DNA of 12,544 nucleotides from Nitrosomonadales bacterium (GCA_009885185.1 VFLF01000885.1:1-12544), one strand, 5' to 3'. Counted from the first letter of the stretch, positions 1-6,758 are shown. The notes: a model not told the origin generated them from the letters alone. Numbers and translations are program-made.

Positions 1-696
1 GAAGGCGTGTGTCCGCTCGCGCCGGGCTTCGACACCTGCGGCTGGTTCGCGCGTGACGCGGCGCTGCTGGCGCGGGTCGGCGAAGTGCTGCTCGGCGGTA
101 AACCGGCGACGCATGGGCGCGTGCTGCTGGCACAGGATGCGTTCGCGCTGGCCATGCCGGATGCGCAACAGGCGCTGCAACCGGCGTTGGAACGGGTTTA
201 TAAAATTCTGGGCAAGGCCGAGCCGGTCACGGTGAGCAGCGAGGGACTCAACGATTGGTTTGAAGTGTTTCGCGTGATTCAGTTCGCCGAAATCTGGGAA
301 ACACATCGCGAGTGGGTCACGCGGGTGAAGCCGAATTTCGGCATCGCCATCGGAAAGCGTTTCGAAGCAGTGGCAAAAGTCACGCCCGCCGAGGTAGCGC
401 AGATGAAGCCGCGCCGCGAGGAAATTGCCGCGCGGCTGGACAAAATGCTGGCCGGCAACGCCGTGCTGTTATTGCCGAGCGTGCCCGACGTCGCGCCGCT
501 GCTCAATTGCCCGCACGATCAAACCACCGCGTTCCGTGAACGCGCGATGGGCATGTTGTGCATCTCCGGCTTGGGGCGTTTGCCGCAGGTGAGTTTGCCG
601 CTGGCTGCGGTGAACGGGTTGCCGCTGGGGCTGTCGCTGGTGGCGGCGCGGGGGAATGATGAAATGCTGCTGGAACTGGCAAAGCAGATCGGGTGA
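1..696 (+). CDS. Amidase (amidase-signature family), C-terminal part; 5' end outside window
   Basis: Hydrolyses a carboxamide in the cytoplasm; the substrate cannot be told from sequence. The frame is open from base 1, so the gene starts upstream. What is visible is the C-terminal half of an amidase-signature enzyme: APGFDTCGWFARD at the left edge matches the conserved block after the catalytic centre in AMI1-like amidases. Further on come a WETHREW block, an EEIAARLDKML helix, a VLLLPSVPDVAPLL strand, and the closing LPQVSLPLAAVNGLPLGLSL block typical of the family. The Ser-Ser-Lys catalytic triad lies in the missing N-terminal part, so activity cannot be judged here. An internal GTG at base 7 could be mistaken for a start, but it lies inside the conserved block. 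The gene converges on the solute-binding-protein gene at 771, with a palindrome between them. Confidence 0.9.
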   Translation, partial: EGVCPLAPGFDTCGWFARDAALLARVGEVLLGGKPATHGRVLLAQDAFALAMPDAQQALQPALERVYKILGKAEPVTVSSEGLNDWFEVFRVIQFAEIWETHREWVTRVKPNFGIAIGKRFEAVAKVTPAEVAQMKPRREEIAARLDKMLAGNAVLLLPSVPDVAPLLNCPHDQTTAFRERAMGMLCISGLGRLPQVSLPLAAVNGLPLGLSLVAARGNDEMLLELAKQIG

Positions 697-729
697 TTTA
701 ACCTGAAAACGGTCATGAGCCGGTAGCCA

Positions 730-754
730 GTAGGATGGGTTTCACCCATCCTAC
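730..754. repeat. Perfect 11-bp palindrome (GTAGGATGGGT / ACCCATCCTAC) between convergent genes
   Basis: GTAGGATGGGT (730-740), a 3-nt loop, and ACCCATCCTAC (744-754) form a perfect stem between the amidase stop (696) and the stop of the leftward gene (771). It has no T-run on either side, so it is not a textbook intrinsic terminator, though it could block RNA 3' ends from both directions. GTAGGATGGG-type palindromes occur as dispersed repeats in many proteobacterial genomes (from memory), so this may be one member of a REP-like family. With a single copy in the window this cannot be confirmed. Confidence 0.55.
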
Positions 755-770
755 GGTAACTGATCGAGGT

Positions 771-1757
771 TCAGTCCGCCGTCGCGCCTGATTCGCGCAC
801 CACTTTCGCCCAGAACGGAATTTCCTTGCGGATGAACGCGGCGAAATCCGCCGGCGACGACGAGGTTTCGATCTCCAGCCCTTCGCGCGCAAGACGCTCA
901 CGGATATGCGGCGCGCTGAACACTTTTTGCGCGGTGTCGTAAAGCTTGTTGACGACTGCGGGCGGCGTGCGTGCTGGCGTCCACAAACCCCACCAGCCGC
1001 CAACGTCGTAGCTGGGCAGCCCGGCTTCTTCGGTGCCAGGTATGCCCGGAATAATCGGCGAGTTCTTGCGTGTGGTGAGCGACAGTGCGCGCAACCTGCC
1101 ACTGCGCACCTGCGGCAGCGCCACCGGCGGCGTGGCGATAATGACCGGCACTTCGCCCGCGAGTGTTGCCACCAGCGACGGGCCGCCGCCCTTGAACGGC
1201 ACATGCACGAGGTTGATGCCGGCGATGCTGTTCAGCATCACGCCGGCCAGATGCGAAGGCGTGCCCGCGCCCGGCGTGCCGTAGCTCAATTTGCCCGGCT
1301 CGGCTTTCGCGCGCGCGATCAACTCCTTGAGCGAATTCACCGGCAACTTGGGAAACACCGCAACGATGGTGGTGAAATTCGCCACTTTGGTGATCGGCGA
1401 AAAATCTTTTTCCGGATCGAACGGCAGTTTTTTGTAGAGCGTGGGATTCACCGCGTGGCTGAAGCTGCCGCCCAGCAGCACCGTGTAGCCGTCTGGGTTG
1501 GCACGCGATACGATCTCCGAAGCGATGTTCGAGCCCGCGCCCGGTCGGTTATCGATGATGATCTGCTGGCCGAGCAGGCGGTTCATTTCTTCGCCCATGT
1601 TGCGTGCGATGAAATCGCCCGAGCCCCCGGGCGGAAATCCAACCACCAGACGAATGGGCTTTTCGGGCCATGATTGCGCCTGTGCTGGCCCCGCCAGTAC
1701 GACCGCGGTCGGGAACAAGAGCAGGATAGTCATGCGCAAGGCGTGTACGTGTTTCAT
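771..1757 (-). CDS. Bug/TctC-family periplasmic solute-binding protein
   Basis: A 328-residue secreted protein expected to capture a small carboxylate in the periplasm. Residues 1-27 look like a Sec signal peptide (positive N-terminus, LLLFPTAVVLA core, cleavage after AQA). The mature part starts with the family hallmark WPEKPIRLVVGFPPGGSGD, then LLGQQIIIDNRPGAGSNIA and NPDGYTVLLGG. The PYDPEKDF-like block (LPFDPEKDFSPIT), VHVPFKGGGPS, and the C-terminal GGWWGLWTPARTPPAVV are equally typical. Length and domain order are normal for Bug proteins. Many such proteins are encoded without TctA/TctB membrane partners; none is present here. The gene is third in a leftward run, 62 nt after the dehydrogenase at 1820. 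No strong Shine-Dalgarno precedes this ATG; the alternative ATG at 1733 also lacks one but would give a shorter signal peptide. Ligand unknown. Confidence 0.9.
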   Translation of the reverse strand: MKHVHALRMTILLLFPTAVVLAGPAQAQSWPEKPIRLVVGFPPGGSGDFIARNMGEEMNRLLGQQIIIDNRPGAGSNIASEIVSRANPDGYTVLLGGSFSHAVNPTLYKKLPFDPEKDFSPITKVANFTTIVAVFPKLPVNSLKELIARAKAEPGKLSYGTPGAGTPSHLAGVMLNSIAGINLVHVPFKGGGPSLVATLAGEVPVIIATPPVALPQVRSGRLRALSLTTRKNSPIIPGIPGTEEAGLPSYDVGGWWGLWTPARTPPAVVNKLYDTAQKVFSAPHIRERLAREGLEIETSSSPADFAAFIRKEIPFWAKVVRESGATAD

Positions 1758-1819
1758 GAGTCGGTGTCGAAGAGAATTTGATTTTTTCTTGATTCCCGCT
1801 TGTGGACACGGTTCCGGCG

Positions 1820-2713
1820 CTATGTCTTCCCGCTTACCAACCCCGCCCGCTGTTCAATCAGCGTAAAAATCACGCTGGTGTCTTTTTCACCGAGGCCCGC
1901 GGCCAACGCTGCCTGTTGGTAGTGCTGCGCCATGTTGGAAAAACTCACCGGCACATGCACTTCTTTGGCGATGGCGTGGAAGGTGTCGAGGTCTTTGTTC
2001 ATCAGCGCGACCTTGAAGCCGGGATCGAAGTTGCGCGGGATCAGCGCGCGATCGACGCGCGCCAGCGCATTGCTGTTGCCGCTGCTGGTCTTGATGATGT
2101 CGGCCATGACCTTGAGATCAATGCCGGCTTTCAGGCCGACGGCAAACCCTTCCATCATGTTGCAGGCGTTGACCGTGGACATCATGTTGTTGATGGCCTT
2201 CACGGTATTAGCGGCGCCCGCCGGGCCGACGTGATAAATGTTCGCGCCGATGGCCTCAAGCATCGGCCGCACGCGCGCCAGCACCGCCGCGTCGCCGCCG
2301 GTCATCACGGCAAGTGTCGCGGCGCGCGCACCGGTTACGCCGCCGCTCACCGGCGCTTCGAGAAATTGCAGGCTGCGTGCCTTGGCCGCTGCTTCGATCT
2401 TGCGCGGCGTCGAGGGCAGCACGCTGCTTAAATCCACCAGTGCCGCGCCGGATTTCGCCAGCGCGACCGCGCCGTTGTCTCCCAGATAAAATGCCTCCAC
2501 TTCGGGGGTGCCCGGCAGCGAGGTGAACAACACGTCGCAGTGCGCGACCGCCGCCGCCGCTGAGGCCGCGCCCTTTGCGCCCTCCGCCACCAGGTTTTGC
2601 ATGGTGGCCCGATTCAGATCGAACACCGTCAGCGCGTAACCCTTCTTGAGCAGGTTCAGGGCCATCGGGTTGCCCATATTGCCCAAGCCGACAAATCCCA
2701 CAGTGGTTGTCAT
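1820..2713 (-). CDS. 3-hydroxyisobutyrate dehydrogenase-family NAD(P)-dependent beta-hydroxyacid dehydrogenase
   Basis: A 297-residue cytoplasmic oxidoreductase that should oxidise a beta-hydroxyacid (or reduce the matching semialdehyde) using NAD(P). The N-terminal Rossmann motif GFVGLGNMG is at residues 6-14, followed by an acidic/polar strand end (FDLNR, 31-35). The substrate-binding motif APVSGGVTGA (120-129) and the catalytic-lysine motif with K172 in NTVKAINN are both intact, so the enzyme looks functional. The C-terminal helical domain includes a KDLD segment, as usual. Family length is about 290-300 residues, so it is full length. An AGGAG Shine-Dalgarno about 6 nt before the ATG supports the start. 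It follows the quinone-oxidoreductase-like gene by only 14 nt, indicating co-transcription. The exact substrate (3-hydroxyisobutyrate, tartronate semialdehyde or another) cannot be assigned. Confidence 0.92.
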   Translation of the reverse strand: MTTTVGFVGLGNMGNPMALNLLKKGYALTVFDLNRATMQNLVAEGAKGAASAAAAVAHCDVLFTSLPGTPEVEAFYLGDNGAVALAKSGAALVDLSSVLPSTPRKIEAAAKARSLQFLEAPVSGGVTGARAATLAVMTGGDAAVLARVRPMLEAIGANIYHVGPAGAANTVKAINNMMSTVNACNMMEGFAVGLKAGIDLKVMADIIKTSSGNSNALARVDRALIPRNFDPGFKVALMNKDLDTFHAIAKEVHVPVSFSNMAQHYQQAALAAGLGEKDTSVIFTLIEQRAGLVSGKT

Positions 2714-2727
2714 GAGAGTCTCCTGCC

Positions 2728-3651
2728 TTAACGCACGTTGAACACCAGCTTGCCGCGAAAGTGACGCCCTTCGCTGACCTTATGCGCGGCGGCGGCTTCG
2801 GATAATTTGTACGTCGTGATCTCCGGCACGCGCACCGCGCCGCTGGCTACCAGCGCGATGATGTGTTCCAGATGCGGGCGATCACGTCCCACCTGCGGGC
2901 GCAGCGATTGCACGTCTGCACGCGGCGATACCGGCGCTTTTGCGCCAGCCGCGATCGACGCCGCGCGTCCGCCTGCACGCAGCACCGCGAACGAACGCTG
3001 CGTCACGTCGCCGCCCACGGTGTCGAACACCGCGTCGATGCCGGAGACGACCTGGGTGAAATCATCCTTGTTGTAATCGATGATCTGATCCGCGCCGAGC
3101 TTGCGCAGATAATCGTGGTTCGCCGCGCTCGCGGTGGTGATGACGCGCGCGCCGATGTGTTTGGCCGCCTGGATCGCAAAGCTCGCCACGCCGCCTGCGC
3201 CGCCCTGAATCAAAATCGTTTCGCCGGATTTCAGTTTCAGCGTGTCTTCTATCGACACCAGCGCAGTCAGGCCGATCAACGCCAGCGCCGCGCACTCCAC
3301 GTGCGACAGATGGGCGGGTTTTTTCGCGAGGATGGATGCCTTGATGGCGATCTTTTCCGCATACGCTTGCTCCTGCCCGACATCGCACACGCCGAACACC
3401 TCGTCGCCGACTTTAAAATCGGTTACGCCCGCGCCGAGCGCACACACCACGCCGGAGAAATCGCGCCCCGGTATGTACGGCAGATCCGTGATCGGCGCAT
3501 ACGAACCCGCGCGCACTTTCCAATCCGCGCCGTTGACGCTGGCGGCGTGTACATCCACCAGCACCTGGCCCGGCGCGGGCACCGGGTCTTTGATCTCGCC
3601 GTATTCCATGACCTCGGGCCCGCCGTGTTTTCTGAAGAACGCTGCTTTCAT
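2728..3651 (-). CDS. NADP-dependent alcohol dehydrogenase/quinone oxidoreductase (MDR superfamily, zinc-independent type)
   Basis: A 307-residue medium-chain reductase, cytoplasmic, expected to reduce a quinone or an activated alkene with NADPH. It has the GroES-like N-terminal domain with VDVHAASVNGADWKVR (32-47) and PYIPGRDFSGVV (58-69), then VGDEVFGV (81-88). The nucleotide-binding glycine motif GGAGGVAS is at about 150-157, and FDTVGG around 209-214. The zinc ligands of true alcohol dehydrogenases are absent, which points to the QOR-like branch. Two in-frame ATGs, two codons apart, are possible. AAGGA abuts the first (3657) with no spacer but stands 6 nt before the second (3651), so I chose 3651. 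It is the first gene of the leftward cluster with the dehydrogenase at 1820 and the binding protein at 771. Substrate unknown. Confidence 0.9.
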   Translation of the reverse strand: MKAAFFRKHGGPEVMEYGEIKDPVPAPGQVLVDVHAASVNGADWKVRAGSYAPITDLPYIPGRDFSGVVCALGAGVTDFKVGDEVFGVCDVGQEQAYAEKIAIKASILAKKPAHLSHVECAALALIGLTALVSIEDTLKLKSGETILIQGGAGGVASFAIQAAKHIGARVITTASAANHDYLRKLGADQIIDYNKDDFTQVVSGIDAVFDTVGGDVTQRSFAVLRAGGRAASIAAGAKAPVSPRADVQSLRPQVGRDRPHLEHIIALVASGAVRVPEITTYKLSEAAAAHKVSEGRHFRGKLVFNVR

Positions 3652-3667
3652 AATCATTCCTTAAATA

Positions 3668-3705
3668 TTGTTTAAAAACAAATACTTACGTAATTTCGGC
3701 GTCAA
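3668..3705 (-). promoter_or_regulatory. Putative promoter and operator-like palindrome before the leftward oxidoreductase cluster
   Basis: In the 61-nt AT-rich gap between the kinase stop and the oxidoreductase start, the minus strand carries TTGACG (3700-3705, 5/6 to the -35 consensus). After a 17-nt spacer comes a weak -10-like TTTGTT (3677-3682). A palindrome TTGTTT-AA-AAACAA (3668-3681) overlaps this -10 position and could be a repressor site. The local base composition contrasts with the GC-rich flanks. The assignment rests on motif matching only. Confidence 0.35.
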
Positions 3706-3712
3706 GGGCGAG

Positions 3713-4561
3713 TTACGCCGCTTCCTGCATGCGCAGCAGCCGCGCCGCTTCTTCCAGGCGCGCATCTTCGATCTCGCTCAGCACGCTGCTGATATCCACC
3801 GCGCCCGCTTCGCGCTCAAACGTGCCGGTCAGCACGGTGTCGATAGTAAGCTCACCGCGCTGATACCAATCCCAGATTTCCGGGCCGAAGTCTGTGTGCA
3901 GCAGTTCGGGCGCGAAGCGGCCAAAAAAATCACGCAGATTCACCACATCGCGCAGCAGCATGCGCTGCGCGTGGTTGTTGCCGGCGGCGTCCACCGCCTG
4001 CGGCAGATCGATAATCACCGGGCCTTCCGCGCCGAGCAGAATGTTGAACTCCGACAAATCGCCATGCACCACGCCCGCGCACAACATGCGCACCACCTGC
4101 AACAGCAACATCGCATGCTGCGCGCGCGCCTGCTCGGGCGTGAACAGCACATCGTTCAGTCGCGGCGCGGCTTCGCCGGTTTCATCGGTCACCAGTTCCA
4201 TCAACAGCACGCCGTCGATAAAATTCAGCGGTGCGGGCACGCGCACGCCGGCGGCGGCAAGGCGATACAGCGCATCCACCTCGGCGCTTTGCCATGCAGC
4301 CTCTTGTGACTCACGGCCATACTTGCTGCCCTTGGCCATGGCGCGCGCCTGACGGCTGTTTTTGGTTTTGCGGTTCTCGGTGTAATCGACGGCCTGGCGA
4401 AAGCTGCGGTGGGTGGCTTCCTTGTAGACCTTGGCGCAGAAAACATCGTCGTCGCGGCGCACCACGTAGACTGCGGCTTCCTTGCCGCTCATCAATTGCA
4501 GCACCACCGTGTCGATCAGGCCTTCCTCGATCAGGGATAGCAGGCGTTTGGGCGGTTTCAT
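3713..4561 (-). CDS. RIO1-type atypical serine/threonine protein kinase
   Basis: A 282-residue cytoplasmic kinase or ATPase of the RIO family, better known from ribosome maturation in archaea and eukaryotes. Bacterial members are of uncertain role. All core elements are visible, numbering from the chosen start: P-loop-like MSGKEAAVY (24-32), the ATP-anchoring lysine in AKVYK (K44), and the RIO insertion rich in basic residues (about 60-85). The catalytic loop VHGDLSEFN (165-173; D168, N173) and the metal-binding aspartate in IIDLPQ (D185) follow. All key residues are intact, so an active enzyme is expected. An upstream ATG at 4591 would add ten residues (MPRPLAYNAP) unlike the family. I prefer 4561 because the RIO homology begins there and a TACAAT box lies 6 nt before it. 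Neither start has a Shine-Dalgarno. An unrelated metabolic cluster lies downstream. Confidence 0.93.
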   Translation of the reverse strand: MKPPKRLLSLIEEGLIDTVVLQLMSGKEAAVYVVRRDDDVFCAKVYKEATHRSFRQAVDYTENRKTKNSRQARAMAKGSKYGRESQEAAWQSAEVDALYRLAAAGVRVPAPLNFIDGVLLMELVTDETGEAAPRLNDVLFTPEQARAQHAMLLLQVVRMLCAGVVHGDLSEFNILLGAEGPVIIDLPQAVDAAGNNHAQRMLLRDVVNLRDFFGRFAPELLHTDFGPEIWDWYQRGELTIDTVLTGTFEREAGAVDISSVLSEIEDARLEEAARLLRMQEAA

Positions 4562-4567
4562 GGGGGC

Positions 4568-4573
4568 ATTGTA
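4568..4573 (-). promoter_or_regulatory. Possible -10 box of a leaderless RIO-kinase transcript
   Basis: On the minus strand TACAAT (5/6 to TATAAT) ends 6 nt before the preferred ATG at 4561. No convincing -35 hexamer is present at 16-18 nt. If this is the -10 element, transcription would start at or next to the start codon, which fits the absence of any Shine-Dalgarno. Speculative. Confidence 0.3.
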
Positions 4574-4648
4574 CGCCAAGGGCCGGGGCATTCGATACGA
4601 GGCGGTCTGCGGCGGTAGTTGACGCAGTTACATTCCGGCAGGCCAAAA

Positions 4649-4683
4649 AGCAAAGCCCCGCGATGATCTCGCGGGGCTTTGCT
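4649..4683 (-). terminator. Strong intrinsic terminator, leftward reading
   Basis: A GC-rich perfect stem (left arm 4649-4663, containing GCAAAGCCCCGCGA; loop TGATC; right arm 4669-4683) is followed on the minus strand by TTTTT (4645-4649) then GGCC. The plus-strand side has no T-run, so it acts leftwards. It insulates the RIO kinase from upstream transcription. The nearest leftward gene upstream ends at 5021, more than 330 nt away. Confidence 0.8.
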
Positions 4684-5020
4684 GCAATAAAACGTCTTGC
4701 TGCGCTATTTCGTCACGCAAAGTGACGTATGCCGGCCTGTGATGACCGGTTTTAGGGGTGAAATGCAGGATATTTCATCGATAGATTTTCCTCCATTCGG
4801 CTGCGTCATTCTGGTCAAGGTAACCCTCAAAACACCGGATCGAGGGTGGTCATCTTCCGTCCGCATCAGGTACACCCGACAGAGGGGCGCGCACAACAGC
4901 GGATGTTTCGGTTAATGACCCTTTACTATCGTTATGCCTGAAAGTTGCCTTGACCAGAAGAACGCAGTTAAAAAGATTATCGGCTGCGCAGGATAAAAGT
5001 TGAGGACTTTTGTTCCAGCG
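4684..5020. other. Gene-poor intergenic stretch with short inverted repeats
   Basis: I find no convincing protein gene in these roughly 340 bases: the short open frames lack ribosome sites and recognisable content. Visible structure includes CGTCAC-gcaaa-GTGACG (4711-4727), a TGAAAT/ATTTCA inverted repeat near 4759-4777, and AAAAGT-tgagg-ACTTTT near 4996-5012, just past the stop of the small leftward gene. These could be operator or RNA-hairpin elements. None has enough context to name. Confidence 0.4.
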
Positions 5021-5305
5021 TTACAGGTCGTGTTCGCTATCCCAATCCTCGTTGACACTGTCGCCAGCGTTAATCGAGGTGCTTTGCGATTCCTCGCATA
5101 ATCCCTCATCGGCAGCGGGCGCCAAGTCAACCTCCGCGTCAAACGCGGCCAGATCGGCATTGACGCGCCGCCCAGTGTAGCGGTCGAGCGGGTGGCAGAT
5201 GTGGCGCGGAAGGTCCCATTGTGCAGCGCGTTTTGCAGCAGCCAAAGCAACCGTCGGATCGAACAGTGCAGCGTAGCTGGATTGCAGGGGCAAGGCTTGC
5301 TTCAT
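5021..5305 (-). CDS. Small conserved-looking hypothetical protein, 94 residues
   Basis: Function not recognised. The protein is soluble, with no signal peptide or membrane helix. The N-terminal half is organised (LPLQSSYAALFDPTVALAAA, then WDLPRHICHPLDRYTGRRVN), which looks like a helix plus a compact Cys/His-containing element. The C-terminal third is acidic and rich in D, E and S, ending WDSEHDL, and is probably disordered. Such an acidic tail might mimic nucleic acid or bind a partner; that is inference. The start is set by GGAGG 5 nt before the ATG at 5305. A longer frame beginning at 5359 would extend through the ribosome site and is not preferred. The gene stands alone, leftward, between the DUF6152 pair and the kinase. 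The frame is clean and matches the base composition of its neighbours. Confidence 0.7.
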   Translation of the reverse strand: MKQALPLQSSYAALFDPTVALAAAKRAAQWDLPRHICHPLDRYTGRRVNADLAAFDAEVDLAPAADEGLCEESQSTSINAGDSVNEDWDSEHDL

Positions 5306-5327
5306 TTCATCCTCCGTCAGGTAAGTT

Positions 5328-5357
5328 GGAAACCGGTGACGACTTGCAACGGTTTCC
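5328..5357 (-). promoter_or_regulatory. Inverted repeat in the leader of the 94-residue protein gene
   Basis: GGAAACCG (5328-5335) and CGGTTTCC (5350-5357) form a perfect 8-bp inverted repeat with a 14-nt loop, ending about a dozen bases before the GGAGG ribosome site of the leftward gene at 5305. It could be a dyad operator or an RNA hairpin in the leader that affects translation. No known family is recognised. Confidence 0.35.
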
Positions 5358-5434
5358 ACTTTACAGCGTCGATGCGCTCGAGGAAGTGGATGTAGCTCCA
5401 GATTAATTGTAGGAAACGCGCCTACGCTCCAGAG

Positions 5435-6130
5435 TCAGCGTTGCGGCTCTGCCTTCAGCAGCAGCCGCGCAAAATGCCGTCCGATGAAATCCTGTCCGGC
5501 CGTTAATGGCAGCCGCTCTTCATTCAGGCTGGGATCGAACAGATTTTCCGGCGCATCGATTTCGTAGAGGTTCAGGTAATTGCCCGCCGGATCGGCGCCG
5601 ATCTGCACGGCATGCGGCGCGTGTTGCAGTTGCCAGGCGCGATGCACGCCGGGCAGCGCCAGCACGCGTTGGATGTGCCGTGCATTATCGGACTCGAATT
5701 GGCTTTGCCGCGCGGCGTCGCCACGTACATGGTATTCGCAGCGCGCCCAGCAACGCCCCGCGCGCGGGTCTTTTTCCGTGAGCGACAGCACGCGGTAAAA
5801 CACGCGGCCCCAGTTACCCATGTCGCGGCGCCAGGGTTCCTTTTCCATCACGGGCGGCGGCGGGTTCGACGGAAACGACTTGAACACGCCGGGTTCCGTG
5901 ATGGTGTAAATCTGCTGATACTCCTGCTCCATCACGCCGTCGTTGTAATTGTGGTCGCTGAAATTGCCGCCGCGCAGCTCGCGTGTGCGCCACGCGGTGG
6001 CGTAGCCCGGCTTGTTCGCCAGCTCCTGAATATGATCGTCGAAGTGCCTGTTGAATCCGGTATCGAATTCCTTGTTCGTGAGATCAAACCGCACGAAGCC
6101 CAGATAGGGGAATGCCTTGATGTCTATCAC
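5435..6130 (-). CDS. Hypothetical protein, possible tandem ferredoxin-like (alpha/beta-barrel) fold
   Basis: A 231-residue cytoplasmic protein without signal or membrane helix; no specific family is named with certainty. Two halves each look like a beta-alpha-beta-beta unit: YLGFVRFDLT with helix FNRHFDDHIQELANKPGY (about 9-43), and RVFYRVLSLTEKDP with helix SDNARHIQRVLALPGVHRAW (about 109-166), closing with GNYLNLYEIDAPE (183-195). This resembles the dimeric alpha-beta-barrel / EthD-like fold, where YLxLYEID is a common strand; that is inference. The start is a GTG preceded by AGGA about 7 nt upstream. The frame stays open to 6295, but that extension overlaps the neighbouring gene out of frame and has meaningless composition. 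It lies 20 nt after the DUF6152 gene and is surely co-transcribed. It may handle a metabolite linked to the secreted partner. Confidence 0.75.
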   Translation of the reverse strand: MIDIKAFPYLGFVRFDLTNKEFDTGFNRHFDDHIQELANKPGYATAWRTRELRGGNFSDHNYNDGVMEQEYQQIYTITEPGVFKSFPSNPPPPVMEKEPWRRDMGNWGRVFYRVLSLTEKDPRAGRCWARCEYHVRGDAARQSQFESDNARHIQRVLALPGVHRAWQLQHAPHAVQIGADPAGNYLNLYEIDAPENLFDPSLNEERLPLTAGQDFIGRHFARLLLKAEPQR

Positions 6131-6150
6131 GTGAGTTTCCTGGAGGGCGA

Positions 6151-6630
6151 CTACACGGGACTCGAACGCAAGCCATAGGCCTGACCGCCGATCAGCAGAT
6201 ACTCGACGCGCGTGAAGGCCCCGCCTTTTTCGTCCTTGAAGGTGTAGCCAATCGCCGCCACCGTGTCGCCCACTTTGGGCTCCGGGATTTTCCACGCCTC
6301 AATGCGGATCATCGGCGACAACTCTAGCGTCCAGTCGCCGCGCCGCTTGGGTGCGGTGGCCGCTGTGAGTATCTTCGCGGCATCGATGTTGATCGATTGC
6401 GCGGGCATTTTGCGCGTGGCCAGATCAGCAGGCACTTTGGCGTCCGCGCTCATGGTGACGATCAATTCGGCGTGCGGGTTTTGCCATTTCACGGTTTTCA
6501 CGCGGCCCTCGATGTAAATCGGACGCGTTTCGTCAAAGCTGTTCCAGCCGTGATGAGCGTATGCGCGATGGGCGAACAAGGCCAGTGGGGATGCAGCAAG
6601 GAATGCGACAAGTAGTTGACGACGGTTCAT
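6151..6630 (-). CDS. DUF6152 family secreted protein
   Basis: A 159-residue exported protein. The N-terminus NRRQLLVAFLAASPLALF with a twin arginine at residues 3-4 and probable cleavage after AYA (25) looks Sec- or Tat-like. The mature chain opens with HHGWNSFD, the hallmark of DUF6152, where paired histidines come right after the signal peptide. It continues with YIEGRVKTVKWQNPHAEL (39-56), which matches the family core and suggests a small beta-barrel. Function is unknown; the family often sits next to DUF6644 membrane proteins (from memory), and a DUF6644 relic lies directly upstream here (6658-6702). A GGGAGA ribosome site 4 nt before the ATG supports the start. The downstream partner at 6130 follows after 20 nt. 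Confidence 0.85.
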   Translation of the reverse strand: MNRRQLLVAFLAASPLALFAHRAYAHHGWNSFDETRPIYIEGRVKTVKWQNPHAELIVTMSADAKVPADLATRKMPAQSINIDAAKILTAATAPKRRGDWTLELSPMIRIEAWKIPEPKVGDTVAAIGYTFKDEKGGAFTRVEYLLIGGQAYGLRSSPV

Positions 6631-6657
6631 GATGTCTCCCGGGCAGGTTAAACCAGT

Positions 6658-6702
6658 TTATACATAGGCGATCCAGCGACCACGGAATATTACCGCGATC
6701 CA
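6658..6702 (-). pseudogene. Relic of a DUF6644 gene: last 14 codons and stop
   Basis: Read leftwards, these 45 bases encode WIAVIFRGRWIAYV followed by TAA. The intact DUF6644 protein encoded at 9377-9838 ends WIAVIFCGRWIAYV, so 13 of 14 residues match. Nothing upstream continues the homology, so this is the stump of a deleted gene. It sits 27 nt upstream of the DUF6152 gene on the same strand, the place where an intact DUF6644 partner would be expected. Confidence 0.75.
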
Positions 6703-6758
6703 TCGTAGTTCGGAGCGTAATCATGGACGGGGAATGCTATCAAGCGAAAGAGAGGGGC

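Noticed and set aside
906..1673. Long rightward open frame (255 codons) opposite the binding-protein gene
   Set aside because: Antisense shadow of a GC-rich gene: arginine/histidine-rich translation, no recognisable motif, no ribosome site.
2863..3675. Long rightward open frame (270 codons) opposite the quinone-oxidoreductase gene
   Set aside because: Antisense shadow; the leftward strand encodes a clear MDR enzyme with intact motifs.
3668..4309. Rightward open frame opposite the RIO kinase
   Set aside because: Rich in histidine, glutamine and arginine with no domain; the RIO kinase on the other strand has all its motifs.
4705..4896. Short open frames on both strands in the gene-poor stretch
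   Set aside because: No ribosome site, no plausible protein composition, and both strands are open, as expected by chance.
6131..6295. N-terminal extension of the 231-residue protein to an ATG at 6295
   Set aside because: It overlaps the DUF6152 gene out of frame, has arginine/glycine-rich nonsense composition, and a GTG with AGGA upstream gives a natural start at 6130.
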